A DNA stretch of 38,799 nucleotides from Candidatus Cacconaster merdequi (GTDB taxonomy: Bacteria > Bacteroidota > Bacteroidia > Bacteroidales > UBA932). Location: contig JAGHVK010000022.1 of NCBI GenBank assembly GCA_018064345.1, positions 1-38,799 of the forward strand, read 5' to 3'. Shown here one piece after another: positions 25,081 through 33,228 of this stretch (its first letter is position 1; each line of letters starts with the position of its first letter). Under the pieces are notes generated by a model. It had not been told where the DNA came from and made no database searches. It saw nothing but the letters and a program-made list of their open reading frames with translations. Position numbers and translations under genes: made by a program.

Positions 25081-27588
25081 ATGGAAATGGAAGAAAATGG
25101 CGGTAGGATAATACCTATCAATATTGAGAATGAAATGAAGAGCGCCTACATAGACTACTCTATGTCTGTGATTGTGGCGCGCGCCCTGCCTGACGTAAGA
25201 GACGGGTTGAAGCCGGTTCACCGCAGGGTTCTCTTTGGAATGGACGGTCTTGGAGTGACATTCAGCCAAGGTGTGAAGAAGTCTGCCCGCATAGTCGGGG
25301 ACGTACTTGGAAAATACCATCCGCACGGCGACGCCAGCGTATATGATGCGATGGCACGTCTTGCACAGCCGTGGAATATGCGATATACCCTTGTCCACGG
25401 ACAGGGAAACTTCGGTTCGATAGACGGTGACCCTGTCGCCGCCATGCGATATACGGAGGCCAAGTTGCAGAAACTGGCCGAAGAGATTCTGGCCGACCTC
25501 GACAAGGACACAGTCGATTTCAAGCCTAATTTCGACGAGTCACTGCAAGAGCCAACGGTCCTTCCTGCGAAGGCTCCGCTGCTGCTGATGAACGGTGCGA
25601 ACGGAATCGCCGTCGGAATGGCCACAAATATGGCTCCTCACAACCTGACCGAGCTCTGTGATGCCATATCCGCATATATCGACAACCCCGAGATTACCCT
25701 CGATGAGATAATGCAGCATATCAAGGGCCCTGACTTCCCTACCGGTGGCATCATCCTCGGCACAAAGGGCATCAGGGATGCTTTCGAGACCGGCCGCGGA
25801 CGCATAGTCATCCGTTCAAAGACGGAAATAGAAGTTGCCGAAAACGGACGTGAAACCATAGTGGTGAACGAAATACCTTACGCTGTAAACAAGAAGGAGC
25901 TTATCGAAAAGATAGCGGAACTTGTTGAAGAGAAGAAGATTGACGGCATTTCGTATATCAACGATGAAAGTGACCGCGATGGTATGCGTATCGTAATCAA
26001 GCTGAAACAGGGAGCACCATCGAATGTCGTGCTTAACAGCCTCTTCAAGATGACTCCGCTGCAGTTCAGCTTCTCTGTGAACAACATCGCCCTTGTGGAC
26101 GGCAAACCGCGTCAGCTCAATCTCAAACAGCTCTTCAAGTACTTCGTACGCCACCGTCACGAAGTGGTGGTACGCCGTACCAGATTCGAGCTCAACAAGG
26201 CGCTCAAAGAGGCCCACATCCTTGAAGGTCTGCTTAAGGCATTGGATATAATAGACCTGATCATCGAGCATATCCGCTCTTCCAAGACACCTGCAGAAGC
26301 ACGTGACGGGCTGGTAGAGAAATTCGGATTTTCCGTTGAGCAGGCTGATGCCATCGTCGAGATGAAGCTCAGACAGCTCACGGGACTCGAACGCGAAAAA
26401 CTTCAGGCCAAGTATGACGACCTCGAAAAGCTCATCAAATACTATCGTGACGTGCTTGCTGACGAAAAGCTCCAGTTCGGAATCATCAAGGACGAGCTCG
26501 CGGAGCTGAAGGAGAAATACGGTGACCCACGCCGCACTGAAATACAGATGAGCGATGAGGATTTCAACCCTGAAGATTTCTATCCTGATGAAGACGTGGT
26601 GATTACAATATCCCACTTCGGATACATCAAGAGAACCTCCCTCTCAGAATACCGCGCACAGAACAGAGGCGGTGTCGGAGCCAAAGGCAGCACTACCAGG
26701 GACGAAGACTTCATAGAGCACATCTACGTGGCCAATATGCACAGTACGCTGATGCTCTTCACTCAGAGCGGCAAGTGCTTCTGGATCAAGGTTTACGACA
26801 TTCCGGAGGGAACGAAGGCTTCGAAAGGACGCGCCATCCAGAACATCCTCAACCTTACTCCTGAAGACCGCATCCAGGCCTACATCAACGTCAGGAATCT
26901 TGAAGACTCCGACTTCGTGAACAGCCACTACGTCATCCTCGCCACATCAAGCGGCGTAATCAAGAAGACCTCTCTCGAACAGTACTCACGTCCGAGAGCC
27001 AACGGTATAATAGCCGTCAATCTCAGGGAAGGCGATGCTCTCGTAGGAGCAGAGCTCACCAACGGGAACTGCGACATCCTGCTTGCCGGACGTAACGGTA
27101 AATGCTGCCGCTTCGAAGAAGCCGACGCAAGGGCCATCGGACGCAACGCCACAGGAGTACGTGGAATAAACCTCGATGAAGGTGACGAAGTGGTCGGAAT
27201 GGTATGCATCGACCCTCAGGAACAGGCCGACAGTCAGAAGACAATCCTCGTAGTCAGCGAGAACGGATTCGGCAAACGCTCTGAACTTGAGGACTACCGC
27301 AAGACCAACCGAGGAGGCAAGGGTGTCAAGACAATAAACATCACCGAAAAGACTGGCTCGCTTATTGCACTGAAAGCCGTAAACGATGACAACGACCTTA
27401 TGATGATCAACCGGTCCGGAATCACAATCCGCACTCACACTGATGAAATAAGGGTAGCAGGAAGAGCCACACAGGGTGTCAAGCTCATAAGCATCCGCGA
27501 AGGAGACAGCATTGCCGCTGTCTGTGTAGTGGACAAGGAGAGCGAAGATGCATCCACAGCCGGCACTGTAGAAGAAGAACAACAATAA
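25081..27588 (+). CDS. gyrA: DNA gyrase subunit A
   Basis: This 835-residue subunit of the type II topoisomerase breaks and rejoins DNA to introduce negative supercoils. The N-terminal breakage-reunion domain carries the active tyrosine in [10 protein letters not shown] (Tyr124) and [12 protein letters not shown] in the quinolone-binding region. The C-terminal half has the beta-pinwheel repeats, and [11 protein letters not shown] stands where gyrases have the GyrA box (QRRGGKG), supporting GyrA over ParC. At the position of E. coli Ser83 this protein has Ala85, followed by Ser86. The start could also be Met3. A short acidic tail ends the protein. A TPR gene follows after 26 nt with no terminator between. 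Confidence 0.96.
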   Translation: MEMEENGGRIIPINIENEMKSAYIDYSMSVIVARALPDVRDGLKPVHRRVLFGMDGLGVTFSQGVKKSARIVGDVLGKYHPHGDASVYDAMARLAQPWNMRYTLVHGQGNFGSIDGDPVAAMRYTEAKLQKLAEEILADLDKDTVDFKPNFDESLQEPTVLPAKAPLLLMNGANGIAVGMATNMAPHNLTELCDAISAYIDNPEITLDEIMQHIKGPDFPTGGIILGTKGIRDAFETGRGRIVIRSKTEIEVAENGRETIVVNEIPYAVNKKELIEKIAELVEEKKIDGISYINDESDRDGMRIVIKLKQGAPSNVVLNSLFKMTPLQFSFSVNNIALVDGKPRQLNLKQLFKYFVRHRHEVVVRRTRFELNKALKEAHILEGLLKALDIIDLIIEHIRSSKTPAEARDGLVEKFGFSVEQADAIVEMKLRQLTGLEREKLQAKYDDLEKLIKYYRDVLADEKLQFGIIKDELAELKEKYGDPRRTEIQMSDEDFNPEDFYPDEDVVITISHFGYIKRTSLSEYRAQNRGGVGAKGSTTRDEDFIEHIYVANMHSTLMLFTQSGKCFWIKVYDIPEGTKASKGRAIQNILNLTPEDRIQAYINVRNLEDSDFVNSHYVILATSSGVIKKTSLEQYSRPRANGIIAVNLREGDALVGAELTNGNCDILLAGRNGKCCRFEEADARAIGRNATGVRGINLDEGDEVVGMVCIDPQEQADSQKTILVVSENGFGKRSELEDYRKTNRGGKGVKTINITEKTGSLIALKAVNDDNDLMMINRSGITIRTHTDEIRVAGRATQGVKLISIREGDSIAAVCVVDKESEDASTAGTVEEEQQ

Positions 27589-27614
27589 TCATCAATAAAC
27601 ATATTTGCTTAATT

Positions 27615-28934
27615 ATGAAAAGAACTTTGATTGCATTGTCGCTTATTCTTTCAGCAACAATGATGAGCGCACAGCCAAAATCCGTTGCAGATGCTCAGAA
27701 ACTCGTCAGCAAGGCAGAGGCCGCAAGCCAGGATGCCAAGAAAGCTGCCAAGTTTGCTACTTGGATATCGCTTGCAGACGCTTACCTTGGTGCATACGAC
27801 CAACCTACCAGGAACCTGATTCCTAACACTCCTCAGATGGAGGTGAAACTCTTCCTCAAGGACCAGAAGATTCTTGAGACCAAAGAGAATTTCAAAGGTG
27901 CTGAGGGCGTTTACACAGTTGACGTATATGCCGACAAGGAACTCTATTACAACAATAACGGTATCCTCGAAATGTGGATCGTGACAAAGCCTGCAGTTGA
28001 AGGCGACCTCCTCGGCAAGGCACAGGCAGCTCTTGAGAAAGCTTTCGAACTTGATGTCAAGAAGTCAAAGAGTCAGGATATCATCGAGAAGATGGAGTCA
28101 ATCCACAACAAATTCTCAAACGAAGCCCTTTCATACTACCTTGCCGGAGATTTCGACAAGGCTTGCGAGCTTTTCAAGGCAACCTGCAAGAGCTACGACA
28201 ATCCTGTCCTCGGCAAGATTGACTCGCTCAACCTCTACTACACCGCAATGGTTTCAGGAATGGCAGGCAAGAAAGACCAGGCAATCGATTACTACAACAA
28301 ATGCATCGACCTCGGCTTCTATCAGGAAGGCAGCACATTCTCAAACCTTGCCGCAATCCACCTTCAGGCAGGCGACACACTCGCCGGCAAAGCTACCCTT
28401 GAAAAAGGCTTCCAGAGCTACCCTCAGAGCCAGGGCATCCTTGTAGGTCTGATCAACCTCTACCGTGAAAACAACGAAGACCCTGCCAAGTTGTTTGACC
28501 TTCTTCATCAGGCACAGGCCAACGAGCCTAACAATGCAAGTCTCTACTACTGCGAAGGTGACATCTACAAGCAGTTCGGTGATGTCGAGAATGCCGCCAA
28601 GATGTTCAAGAAATCTTCTGAAGTGAATCCGGACTACATCTTCGGTACACTCGGAGTAGGAATGCTTTACTACGACAACGCAGTAGCCATTCAGGAAAAG
28701 GCTGCAGAAGAGGTTGATGATGCCAAGTATATGGCTCTCGTTGAAGAAATCGAGGACAATCTCCAGAAAGCCCTCGAACCATTTGAAACAGCTTACAGCA
28801 AGGCTTCGAACGAACCTGAGATTCAAAAGGCCGTGGCCCAGTATCTCAAGAACATCTACTTCCGTCTGCGTGACAAGAATGAGGCTTATCCTGCTCTCTA
28901 CGAGAAGTACAATGAATTAGCCAAGGAAGAATAA
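27615..28934 (+). CDS. Secreted tetratricopeptide-repeat protein
   Basis: This 439-residue protein has a signal peptide (LILSATMMSAQ) and is mostly helical with TPR-like repeats. Clear units include ALSYYLAGDFDKACELFKATC, MAGKKDQAIDYYNKCIDLG, LQAGDTLAGKATLEKGF and YKQFGDVENAAKMFKKSSEVNPDY. It probably acts as a periplasmic or outer-membrane-associated scaffold; the partner is unknown. It lies 26 nt after gyrA and may be cotranscribed, or read from a weak box CATATTTG at 27600-27607. Its last 18 nt overlap the 3' end of the convergent hydrolase gene, and its terminator hairpin (28970-28997) lies inside that gene. Confidence 0.82.
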   Translation: MKRTLIALSLILSATMMSAQPKSVADAQKLVSKAEAASQDAKKAAKFATWISLADAYLGAYDQPTRNLIPNTPQMEVKLFLKDQKILETKENFKGAEGVYTVDVYADKELYYNNNGILEMWIVTKPAVEGDLLGKAQAALEKAFELDVKKSKSQDIIEKMESIHNKFSNEALSYYLAGDFDKACELFKATCKSYDNPVLGKIDSLNLYYTAMVSGMAGKKDQAIDYYNKCIDLGFYQEGSTFSNLAAIHLQAGDTLAGKATLEKGFQSYPQSQGILVGLINLYRENNEDPAKLFDLLHQAQANEPNNASLYYCEGDIYKQFGDVENAAKMFKKSSEVNPDYIFGTLGVGMLYYDNAVAIQEKAAEEVDDAKYMALVEEIEDNLQKALEPFETAYSKASNEPEIQKAVAQYLKNIYFRLRDKNEAYPALYEKYNELAKEE

Positions 28935-29705
28935 TTCCGAAGGCTGCGTACGAGGCAGACAATAGAGCGACGCTTGGGAATGAATTTTTCCAAGCGTTTC
29001 TTTTACTGTGTTGTATGCAGAGGCAGGAGTATTGTTGTGAGCGCTCAGATGGCAAAGGAAGATGTTTTTCAAATCTTCATTGGCGGCCCGGCATATCAGG
29101 GAGCAGGTCTGCTCATTGGACAGATGGCCGCAATCCGACATTATCCTTCTCTTTAGAGCCTGCGGATAGGGGCCGCTCACAAGCATATCCACGTCATAAT
29201 TGGCTTCAACGACAAGATGCCGTGCAATTGAAGCATAGTGTACAGCTTCGTCAGTCGGGGAGCCAAGGTCTGTCATCACAGTGATGGACTCGCCTCCCAG
29301 AATGATATGATACCCGACTGTCTGCGTAGCATCGTGAGGGACCTCGAACGGAGTGACCTGTATCCCGCAGACCTCGTTTGGCCTCCCCTCCTCCAACACC
29401 TTGACACAACCGGCCATCTTGCCACGGGTACAGAAATGACGGCTCAGAGCGCTATGAAGAGTCCTCGTGGTATAAACGGGCTTCGCAAAACGTTCAGTAA
29501 CAAGCCCGAGGCTCTTGATATGGTCCACATGGTCGTGAGTGACGAGAATGAAACCTATCGAATTGAAATCGATGTCCAGGTCGGAAAGTCTCTTCTTGAT
29601 GGTCCGCCCACCTATTCCGGCATCAATTAGAAAAGCGACGTTTCCGTCGCTCAAATAATAGCAGTTCCCGCTGCTTCCGCTTGACAGACTTGCAAACCTT
29701 ACCAT
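28917..29705 (-). CDS. MBL-fold metallo-hydrolase (WalJ/YycJ-like)
   Basis: This 262-residue cytoplasmic protein has the metallo-beta-lactamase metal motif THDHVDH (His57, His59, Asp61, His62) and starts with FASLSSGSSGNCYYL, typical of the YycJ/WalJ branch. Members are metal-dependent hydrolases or nucleases; B. subtilis WalJ is linked to DNA repair and cell-wall control. A later metal site is likely in CHLSAHNN. Its start codon shares one base with the pnp stop (TGATG), so the two are translationally coupled. Its last codons overlap the convergent TPR gene by 18 nt and also contain that gene's terminator hairpin. Confidence 0.88.
   Translation of the reverse strand: MVRFASLSSGSSGNCYYLSDGNVAFLIDAGIGGRTIKKRLSDLDIDFNSIGFILVTHDHVDHIKSLGLVTERFAKPVYTTRTLHSALSRHFCTRGKMAGCVKVLEEGRPNEVCGIQVTPFEVPHDATQTVGYHIILGGESITVMTDLGSPTDEAVHYASIARHLVVEANYDVDMLVSGPYPQALKRRIMSDCGHLSNEQTCSLICRAANEDLKNIFLCHLSAHNNTPASAYNTVKETLGKIHSQASLYCLPRTQPSELFFLG
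28970..28997 (+). terminator. Terminator of the gyrA/TPR transcript inside the convergent hydrolase gene
   Basis: ACGCTTGGGAA pairs with TTTCCAAGCGT (11 bp with one G-U pair) around a 6-nt loop, followed by TTCTTTTACTG. It lies 36 nt after the TPR stop and within the coding region of the minus-strand MBL gene, so the same bases encode protein and end the opposing transcript. Confidence 0.75.
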
Positions 29706-30532
29706 CAGAGAATTTCTATCAGTTTGCTGAAAATCAATGACATCCTTGTAGCAGCCTGATCTGCTATGCGGACAACGTCATCTCCATCATTGAGATTCTC
29801 GAGTTTGTTGGTACTGTTGGATATGTTGGTAACCACTGACATTCCGAAAACACGCATTCCGCAGTGCCTTCCGACAATTACCTCAGGGACAGTGGACATT
29901 CCTACGGCATCAGCACCGATAAGCGAGTAGAAGCGTACCTCGGCAGGAGTCTCGTATGACGGACCGCTGTTTGCGATATACACGCCCTTTCTAAGCTCGA
30001 AACCGAGGGCGGCTGCCACAGTCTCAGCCTTCTCTATAAGGTCAAGGTCATAAGCCACCGTAAGGTCCGGGAAGCGGGTGCCGAATTCATCCATATTCTT
30101 GCCGATCAACGGATTCGGAAGCAGGTTGATGTGGTCCTTTATTATCATAAGGTCTCCCACTTTGTATTCGGGATTCAAGCCTCCGCAGGCATTCGACACG
30201 AAGAGACATTTTACGCCAAGAAGGCTCATAACCCTTATCGGAAGCGTCACCTGCTCCATGGAATAGCCTTCATAGTAATGGAAACGGCCCTGCATTGCAC
30301 ATACGAACTTTCCGGAAAGATACCCGAAGATGAAGTTGCCCTTGTGTCCTAAAGCCGTGGACTGAACGAAATTAGGAATGTCGGAATAAGGAATGACGGC
30401 AGTCGCTTCTATCTGTTCCGCGAGTTTGCCAAGTCCGCTGCCGAGGACTATTCCAACTTCCGGCTGCATCTCACCTATGCGAAGCCTGATATACTGTGCG
30501 GCTTCCTCAATTCTCTGTACTCTTTCGTCCAT
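29705..30532 (-). CDS. Purine nucleoside phosphorylase
   Basis: This 275-residue enzyme of the trimeric PNP family cleaves inosine and guanosine with phosphate into base and ribose-1-phosphate for purine salvage. Family stretches are IVLGSGLGKLA, GHKGNFIFGYLSGK, MQGRFHYYEGYSM, the active-site region VSNACGGLNPEYKVGDLMII, and GPSYETPAEVRFYSLIGADAVGMSTVPEV. Length is normal. It is the first gene of a two-gene operon with the MBL hydrolase, behind a promoter at 30570-30600, and divergent from a small membrane protein gene. The presence of Glu in YETPAE and the 6-oxopurine-type C-terminus supports PNP over methylthioadenosine phosphorylase. Confidence 0.94.
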   Translation of the reverse strand: MDERVQRIEEAAQYIRLRIGEMQPEVGIVLGSGLGKLAEQIEATAVIPYSDIPNFVQSTALGHKGNFIFGYLSGKFVCAMQGRFHYYEGYSMEQVTLPIRVMSLLGVKCLFVSNACGGLNPEYKVGDLMIIKDHINLLPNPLIGKNMDEFGTRFPDLTVAYDLDLIEKAETVAAALGFELRKGVYIANSGPSYETPAEVRFYSLIGADAVGMSTVPEVIVGRHCGMRVFGMSVVTNISNSTNKLENLNDGDDVVRIADQAATRMSLIFSKLIEIL

Positions 30533-30569
30533 TTCAATCCAATTTTATGGTCTATAACGTTATTATTAG

Positions 30570-30600
30570 CAATATTACTAAAAAATGACCATTTTTGCAA
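30570..30600 (-). promoter_or_regulatory. Promoter of the pnp operon
   Basis: On the minus strand TTG (30598-30600), a 20-nt spacer and TAATATTG (30570-30577, one mismatch from TAnnTTTG) lie about 40 nt before the pnp start. A perfect palindrome ATAACGTTAT at 30554-30563 sits near the predicted start site and could be an operator. The -33 region overlaps the start of the divergent small gene. Confidence 0.5.
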
Positions 30601-30601
30601 T

Positions 30602-30757
30602 ATGTTAAAGAAGATTTCAGACTGGTACAAAAAGCAAAGCGACAGCACCAAGGCTTTGATTTGGATTGGCGTTGTCGCTGTTATAGGTATCATCCTCCGT
30701 TGGGACTACATAATGGAGCAGGCCGCAAAGGGATTCAGATTCTACTCTTCAAAGTAA
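30602..30757 (+). CDS. 51-residue single-pass membrane protein
   Basis: The frame encodes a short amphipathic, basic N-terminus (MLKKISDWYKKQSDSTK), one membrane segment (ALIWIGVVAVIGIIL) and a C-terminal tail with positive and aromatic residues (RWDYIMEQAAKGFRFYSSK). Codon use is like that of the neighbours and the stop is TAA. It runs divergently from pnp and converges on rny with 24 nt between stops; a weak CGGC/GCCG hairpin follows. A -7-like CATTTTTG at 30590-30597 is so close to the ATG that the mRNA could be leaderless. I do not recognise the family and give no function. The signs of a real gene are its neat fit between two genes and its coherent membrane-protein composition. Confidence 0.62.
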   Translation: MLKKISDWYKKQSDSTKALIWIGVVAVIGIILRWDYIMEQAAKGFRFYSSK

Positions 30758-30781
30758 CGGCCTCTGCCGGTCCTTTGTCCC

Positions 30782-32326
30782 CTACTTTGCAAATGCAACC
30801 GAGCGTGTCTCACGGATGACCGTTATCTTGACCTGTCCCGGATAGGTCATTTCGTCCTGTATCTTCCTCGCTATGTCGGCAGAGAGTTCTTCACACTGTG
30901 CATCAGAGACTTCCTCTGCTCCCACGATGACACGGAGCTCCCGGCCCGCCTGTATCGCATAGGTCTTCGTCACACCCGGATGCGACAGCGCAATGTCTTC
31001 CATATCCTTAAGACGCTTGATATACGACTCGACAACCTCACGTCGTGCCCCTGGACGCGCACCTGAAATGGAGTCGGCAACCATTACAAGAGGAGCTATG
31101 AGGGACTGCATTTCAACCTCTTCGTGGTGTGCACCGATTGCATTGCAGATATCCGGTTTTTCCTTGTACTGTTCAGCCATCTTCATACCGAGAAGAGCGT
31201 GAGGAAGTTCCGGATCCTCTTCGCAAACCTTTCCAATATCGTGGAGGAGGCCTGCGCGTTTGGCTGCCTTAGGATTCAGGCCAAGTTCAGAAGCCATCGT
31301 GGCACATATATTGGCCACTTCACGTGAGTGCTGCAGAAGGTTCTGGCCGTATGAGCTGCGGTACTTCATCCTTCCTATGAGACGCACCAGTTCAGCGTGA
31401 AGGCCGTGGATTCCGAGGTCTATGCAGGTACGCTTGCCTGTCTCGAGAATCTCTTCATCAAGTTGTTTCTTGACCTTCTCGACCACCTCTTCGATGCGTG
31501 CCGGATGGATTCGTCCGTCAGTTACCAACTGGTGCAGTGCAAGGCGCGCAACTTCGCGGCGGACAGGGTCAAAGGCAGAAAGCAGAATAGCCTCAGGGGT
31601 ATCATCCACTACGATTTCAACACCTGTTGCAGCCTCAAGGGCCCTGATATTACGGCCTTCGCGGCCTATGATGCGACCTTTGATTTCATCGTTGTCTATA
31701 TTGAAGACTGTGACGGCATTTTCGATAGCTGTCTCAGATGCCGTGCGCTGGATGGTATTGATGACGATTCTCTTGGCCTCCTTGCTTGCAGTGAGCCGGG
31801 CTTCATCAATCACATCGTTGATATATGACATTGCCTGAGTCTTGGCCTCGGCCTTCATCGATTCCACGAGCTGGTTCTTCGCATCGATTGCGGACAATCC
31901 GGCAATCTCTTCGAGTTTCACAATCTCCTGGTTACGAAGTTTCTCATACTCTTCGCCCTTCTTGTTCACGATGTCGAGCTGTGCCTTCAGATTGTCTTTT
32001 ATCGTCTCAACCTCCTTCTGTTTGCGCCCAAGCTCGGAGCTCTGCTGGTTCATCTGCATTTCGCGCTGTTTCAGCTTGTTCTCAAGCTGCTGCGCCTGTG
32101 CATTACGCTCATTGATATAGGCTTCGTGTTCACTCTTGAGCTGCAGGAACTTCTCCTTTGCCTGAAATATCTTTTCCTTCTTGATAGCCTCTCCTTCCGA
32201 TTCAGCCTTTCTGATGATGTCATTGCCCTTTCCCTTCAAAATCCTGTTCCTGACTAAAGAGTAGATGACAATAGCCAAAACCGCCGAAACGAGAGCCGTA
32301 ATGATAATGATTATTGTAGTGTTCAT
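30782..32326 (-). CDS. rny: Ribonuclease Y
   Basis: This 514-residue membrane-anchored endoribonuclease starts mRNA decay. An N-terminal membrane helix (3-25) is followed by a long coiled coil rich in Lys, Glu and Gln (35-150), a KH domain with [12 protein letters not shown] (218-229), and an HD domain with LLQHSREV (His333) and LLHDIGK (His362, Asp363). Length is normal. I set the start at 32326 ([10 protein letters not shown]) rather than an in-frame ATG at 32395 because the family begins with the membrane helix and the extra residues look like a structured leader. A 10-bp inverted repeat abuts the start codon, and a 6S-like RNA gene lies directly upstream. Confidence 0.95.
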   Translation of the reverse strand: MNTTIIIIITALVSAVLAIVIYSLVRNRILKGKGNDIIRKAESEGEAIKKEKIFQAKEKFLQLKSEHEAYINERNAQAQQLENKLKQREMQMNQQSSELGRKQKEVETIKDNLKAQLDIVNKKGEEYEKLRNQEIVKLEEIAGLSAIDAKNQLVESMKAEAKTQAMSYINDVIDEARLTASKEAKRIVINTIQRTASETAIENAVTVFNIDNDEIKGRIIGREGRNIRALEAATGVEIVVDDTPEAILLSAFDPVRREVARLALHQLVTDGRIHPARIEEVVEKVKKQLDEEILETGKRTCIDLGIHGLHAELVRLIGRMKYRSSYGQNLLQHSREVANICATMASELGLNPKAAKRAGLLHDIGKVCEEDPELPHALLGMKMAEQYKEKPDICNAIGAHHEEVEMQSLIAPLVMVADSISGARPGARREVVESYIKRLKDMEDIALSHPGVTKTYAIQAGRELRVIVGAEEVSDAQCEELSADIARKIQDEMTYPGQVKITVIRETRSVAFAK

Positions 32327-32408
32327 AATTGTAAATATATGATATGTTTGATGTACTCCATATTCGGGTCCCGCACCCGGCGGAACTTGAATCATAACAT
32401 TTACAATT
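32327..32408 (-). promoter_or_regulatory. Structured rny leader with inverted repeat at the start codon
   Basis: On the minus strand AATTGTAAAT (32399-32408) and ATTTACAATT (32327-32336) form a perfect 10-bp pair around 62 nt, the second arm touching the rny ATG. Inside lies a further hairpin CGGGT-gcggg-ACCCG. Pairing would cover the ribosome-binding region, so translational control or autoregulation is possible. No known riboswitch class is recognised. Confidence 0.4.
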
Positions 32409-32420
32409 GAAAGAGACTGT

Positions 32421-32610
32421 AAAAAAAAGCCGTTAGCCAGATCAGTCGAAAATCTTAATATATAAGATTTGAGCTCCGGAATATGTCGCAGACTTCCAAC
32501 GTCCTATAAATAGAATCCCCCGAAGGGTAACCCAGGCCTGTCTTTAACGTCCAAGTTCGCTCGTTTTTGTTTTCAGTGTTGATTTTGGCAAAGAGCATGA
32601 CTAACGGCTG
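32421..32610 (-). ncRNA. ssrS: 6S-like RNA (SsrS)
   Basis: The gap between zapA and rny holds a roughly 185-nt structured RNA. Its ends pair: AGCCGTTAG (32601-32609) with CTAACGGCT, followed by eight T residues (32421-32428), so the closing stem doubles as an intrinsic terminator. Inside are a CCC-UUC-GGG-type tip, flanking stretches that can pair with bulges (ACUU/AAGU, ACGU/ACGU), and an AAATCTTA/TAAGATTT hairpin (32450-32470). A long imperfect rod with a central opening is the hallmark of 6S RNA, which binds the RNA polymerase housekeeping holoenzyme. Location next to zapA, as in many bacteria, supports the call. The 5' end overlaps the zapA stop codon. The identity is inferred from structure and context, not from a covariance search. 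Confidence 0.75.
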
Positions 32611-32891
32611 TGCAAATATTCCCCCAATCCGGTATCCAGTTCCTCCAACCTTCCAACAAGGTCACTCATCTGTTCATTCCTCACCGATTCTGTATCAAGC
32701 AATTGAACTGCGTCCATCATCATCACTATCCTCAGAATCTCATCCTCGTCCACACCCCTGTAATCAAACTTGAGAGCCTCGATCTTCCCGTTCACCTCAG
32801 CCGCAGCTTTCCTTATCGTCTCCTCTTCTTCAGGCTGTACGGTCAGCGGGAACTCCTTTCCTGCTATCTTTATTGTAATATTCTGACCCAT
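32601..32891 (-). CDS. zapA: Cell division protein ZapA
   Basis: This 96-residue cytoplasmic protein binds and bundles FtsZ protofilaments at the division ring. It starts with the family-typical QNITIKIAGKEFPLTV, followed by the EEEETIRKAAAEVN helix and a C-terminal helical coiled-coil region. Length is normal. It lies 5 nt after a coiled-coil gene, as in other Bacteroidota, and its stop codon TAG is part of the closing stem of the downstream 6S-like RNA. A -33/-7 promoter at 33198-33228 serves the pair. Confidence 0.92.
   Translation of the reverse strand: MGQNITIKIAGKEFPLTVQPEEEETIRKAAAEVNGKIEALKFDYRGVDEDEILRIVMMMDAVQLLDTESVRNEQMSDLVGRLEELDTGLGEYLHSR
32613..32620 (-). promoter_or_regulatory. 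Putative -7 box for the 6S-like RNA
   Basis: On the minus strand AATATTTG, one mismatch from TAnnTTTG, lies inside the zapA 3' coding end. It predicts transcription starting close to 32608, which agrees with the paired 5' end of the 6S-like RNA. No clear -33 element at 20 nt. Confidence 0.35.
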
Positions 32892-32896
32892 ATAGC

Positions 32897-33181
32897 CTAA
32901 TCATTAAGCATTGCGATACAAGAATCTATTTCCTTTATCAGCACGGATACCTTTTTCCTGGCCTGAGCCGGATTCGCCGACACCCCCAGAAAAGCCTCCT
33001 TCAATCGTAATTTATTAACTTCCTTTTCTAATTCCTTTAATTTAACTTCAGTTGTCTGCAATCGTCCGTCTTTCTCCTCAAGACTCCTGCGGAGGGTCTC
33101 GTTTTCAGCCCTGAGCGTCTCATACCGCGATATGAGCACCTCAATCTTGGACTTCAACCTTCCAATCACATCATTTTCCAT
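32897..33181 (-). CDS. Small coiled-coil protein upstream of zapA
   Basis: This 94-residue protein is almost entirely helical with leucine heptads from about 8 to 62 (VLISRYETLRAENETLRRSLEE and onward), then a short helical tail (KKVSVLIKEIDSCIAMLND). Composition and size resemble ZapB or FtsB-like division coiled coils but no signature is decisive. It has no signal peptide or membrane segment, so it is cytoplasmic. Immediate linkage to zapA (5 nt) and a dedicated promoter suggest a role as a ZapA partner at the division site. This function is inferred from context. Confidence 0.8.
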   Translation of the reverse strand: MENDVIGRLKSKIEVLISRYETLRAENETLRRSLEEKDGRLQTTEVKLKELEKEVNKLRLKEAFLGVSANPAQARKKVSVLIKEIDSCIAMLND

Positions 33182-33197
33182 AAGACGATACTTATTG

Positions 33198-33228
33198 CAA
33201 AGGTAGATATTATTTTACAAATTTCCAA
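33198..33228 (-). promoter_or_regulatory. Promoter of the coiled-coil/zapA unit
   Basis: On the minus strand TTG (33226-33228), a 20-nt spacer and TACCTTTG (33198-33205, full match to TAnnTTTG) predict a start near 33191, only about 10 nt before the ATG. The -33 part lies within the last codons of the 5'-nucleotidase gene. Confidence 0.65.

Noticed and set aside
32327-32395. N-terminal extension of RNase Y from ATG 32395, and a tRNA-like T-arm (CGGGT/ACCCG) in the same stretch
   Set aside because: RNase Y begins with its membrane helix, and no acceptor, D or anticodon arms accompany the hairpin, so neither an extended protein nor a tRNA is supported.
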